Assembly: GCF_012972675.1 (NCBI RefSeq)
Contig: NZ_JABCRE010000002.1
Location: 361,001-425,000, forward strand
DNA length: 64,000 nucleotides
Source of the DNA: Pontixanthobacter rizhaonensis
GTDB taxonomy: Bacteria > Pseudomonadota > Alphaproteobacteria > Sphingomonadales > Sphingomonadaceae
Direction of reading: 5' to 3'
The position numbers and the translations under genes were made by a program. Each line of letters opens with the position of its first letter. Position 1 is the stretch's first letter. Shown here piece by piece: positions 62,654 to 64,000 of the stretch. The notes under the pieces were generated by a model that did no database searches, had not been told where the DNA came from, and was given only the letters and a program-made list of their open reading frames with translations.

Positions 62654-64000
62654 AGGGCGTCGCCACCGATATTGGAACAGTCCATTTTGTGGGTATTGGC
62701 GGGATCGGCATGTCCGGAATTGCCGAAGTGATGCACAATCTGGGCTATTCGGTTCAAGGGTCTGACCTGGCCGAGAGCCCCAGCGTGCTGCGTTTGAGAG
62801 AGCGCGGCATCACGGTGAAAATCGGCCATACCAAGGAAAACGTGGAAGGTGTTGCTGTTGTGGTGACTTCCACAGCCGTTAAACGCACCAACCCAGAGGT
62901 CGCCCAAGCTTTGGAAGACCGTGTGCCGGTTGTCCGCCGGGCTGAAATGCTGGCAGAATTGATGCGTTTGAAAAGCACCGTCGCGGTGGCCGGGACGCAT
63001 GGCAAAACAACGACAACCAGCATGATCGCAGCGTTGCTTGATGCGGGTAATGTCGACCCGACCGTCATCAATGGCGGTATCATTGAACAATATGGTTCCA
63101 ACGCGCGCATGGGCGATAGCGATTGGATGGTTGTAGAAGCTGACGAGAGCGACGGCAGCTTTTTGCGGCTTGATGGCACCATTGCCGTCGTCACCAATAT
63201 CGATCCGGAACATCTTGATCACTATGGTGATTTTGACGGGGTGAAGGACGCATTTGTGGAGTTTATCCATAACGTGCCGTTCTATGGTGCAGCGATCCTA
63301 TGTATCGATCATCCAGAGGTGCAAGCAGTCGTCGGGAAAGTGCGCGACCGGCGCGTAATAACCTACGGGTTCTCGCTGCAAGCTGATATTTGCGGGGTCA
63401 ATATCCGCCCGGTTGATGGCGGTAATGAATTTGATGTTGTGGTCCGCCAGCGCGGCGAAGAAGATCGCCGGATCGAAGGTGTTCAGCTGCCCATGCCCGG
63501 CCGCCACAATGTGCAGAATGCGCTGGCGGCAATTGCTGTGGCAGTGGAAATGGGCTGTGCCGATAATGTCATTCGCGGCGGGTTTGGTGAATTTACCGGG
63601 GTGCGCCGCCGCTTTACCAAAGTGGGCAATGTGTCTGGGGCAGTGATTATTGATGATTATGCGCACCACCCGGTCGAAATTACCGCAGTGTTAAGCGCAG
63701 CGCGCGAAAGCGTGGACGCCAAGGGCAAAGGCCGTGTCATAGCGGTGATGCAGCCACATCGTTATACGCGGCTCAATGATTTGATGGATGACTTCCAGAA
63801 CTGCTTCAATGATGCGGACCAAGTGTATGTCACGCCGGTCTATGAAGCGGGTGAGGAACCGATCGACGGGGTGAATTCCGATACGTTGGTATCGGGCTTG
63901 AAATCGCGCGGACATCGTTTTGCTGCCACAGTGGCCAGCGAAAGCGATCTTGCGAAGACTATCGCAGGTGATTTGGAAGAGGGCGACATCGTGGTTTGCC
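62650..64000 (+). CDS. murC: UDP-MurNAc:L-Ala ligase, 3' end beyond window
   Basis: First amino-acid ligase of the stem peptide; 450 codons present, cut by the right edge, perhaps 20-30 short of the full length. [15 protein letters not shown] (about 12-26), ATP loop [13 protein letters not shown] (about 114-126), [10 protein letters not shown] and [11 protein letters not shown] are intact. It overlaps murG and probably continues into murB, ddl, ftsQ and ftsA outside the window. Confidence 0.96.
   Translation, partial: MKGVATDIGTVHFVGIGGIGMSGIAEVMHNLGYSVQGSDLAESPSVLRLRERGITVKIGHTKENVEGVAVVVTSTAVKRTNPEVAQALEDRVPVVRRAEMLAELMRLKSTVAVAGTHGKTTTTSMIAALLDAGNVDPTVINGGIIEQYGSNARMGDSDWMVVEADESDGSFLRLDGTIAVVTNIDPEHLDHYGDFDGVKDAFVEFIHNVPFYGAAILCIDHPEVQAVVGKVRDRRVITYGFSLQADICGVNIRPVDGGNEFDVVVRQRGEEDRRIEGVQLPMPGRHNVQNALAAIAVAVEMGCADNVIRGGFGEFTGVRRRFTKVGNVSGAVIIDDYAHHPVEITAVLSAARESVDAKGKGRVIAVMQPHRYTRLNDLMDDFQNCFNDADQVYVTPVYEAGEEPIDGVNSDTLVSGLKSRGHRFAATVASESDLAKTIAGDLEEGDIVVC

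Overview
The window is an ordinary alphaproteobacterial chromosome segment, most likely from a sphingomonad of the Erythrobacteraceae type. This is inferred from gene content and order: an argS–SPOR–nagZ–scpA–scpB–tatABC run, ispH–thrB–rnhA, glnB–glnA, CcmAB, a TamA/TamB pair next to bpt, and a complete-looking dcw cluster. No rRNA, tRNA, CRISPR array, insertion sequence or intact prophage was seen. Nearly all genes are compact and many overlap by ATGA.

Region by region. 1–6797 (minus strand) is a Tad/Flp pilus operon read right to left: cpaA (prepilin peptidase), cpaB, cpaC (secretin), cpaD, cpaE, tadB and the start of tadC; the ATPase gene cpaF/tadA, usually between cpaE and tadB, is not here. 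6905–9211 holds an alpha/beta hydrolase, an FAD-dependent oxidoreductase and a small DUF1508 protein. 9268–11692 (minus) is ispH–thrB–rnhA. 11764–19265 (plus) is a lipoprotein gene, argS, a SPOR-domain protein, nagZ, scpAB and tatABC, closed by a small terminator. 19473–22594 (minus) holds a tiny secreted/membrane protein, an exported amidohydrolase and a beta-hydroxyacid dehydrogenase. 22694–31324 (plus) is threonine ammonia-lyase, the N-end-rule transferase bpt, and the outer-membrane assembly pair tamA–tamB. 31321–36616 (minus) is the most accessory-looking part: a phage-type GH24 lysozyme, a membrane/coiled-coil ORF broken by one in-frame TGA, and a large trypsin-like autotransporter. 36798–41678 (minus) is glnA, glnB, argC, an SH3-domain protein and an M17 aminopeptidase. 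41751–49497 is a mixture of housekeeping genes (map, ccmBA, phhB, an SDR, an S9 peptidase, an AlkA-type glycosylase, a ferredoxin, a cysteine synthase).

49545–64000 leads into the cell-division and wall cluster: two unnamed membrane-linked proteins, then mraZ, rsmH, ftsL, ftsI, murE, murF, mraY, murD, ftsW, murG and murC (cut by the right edge). These make the cytoplasmic peptidoglycan precursor (MurC/D/E/F), load and flip-ready the lipid precursor (MraY, MurG) and polymerise or crosslink it at the septum (FtsW, FtsI, FtsL).

The most unusual signal is not a gene. Between 50653 and 50860, upstream of mraZ, lie two helically phased arrays of the pentamer GGGAW: eight units averaging 10.5 bp per turn on the plus strand, followed by four units at exactly 10-bp spacing on the minus strand. 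The second array has the format of a known MraZ box; the first is a much longer one in the opposite orientation. Other points worth checking are the interrupted ORF at 32241–32870, a hairpin that may cover the cpaA ribosome-binding site, and the absence of cpaF.
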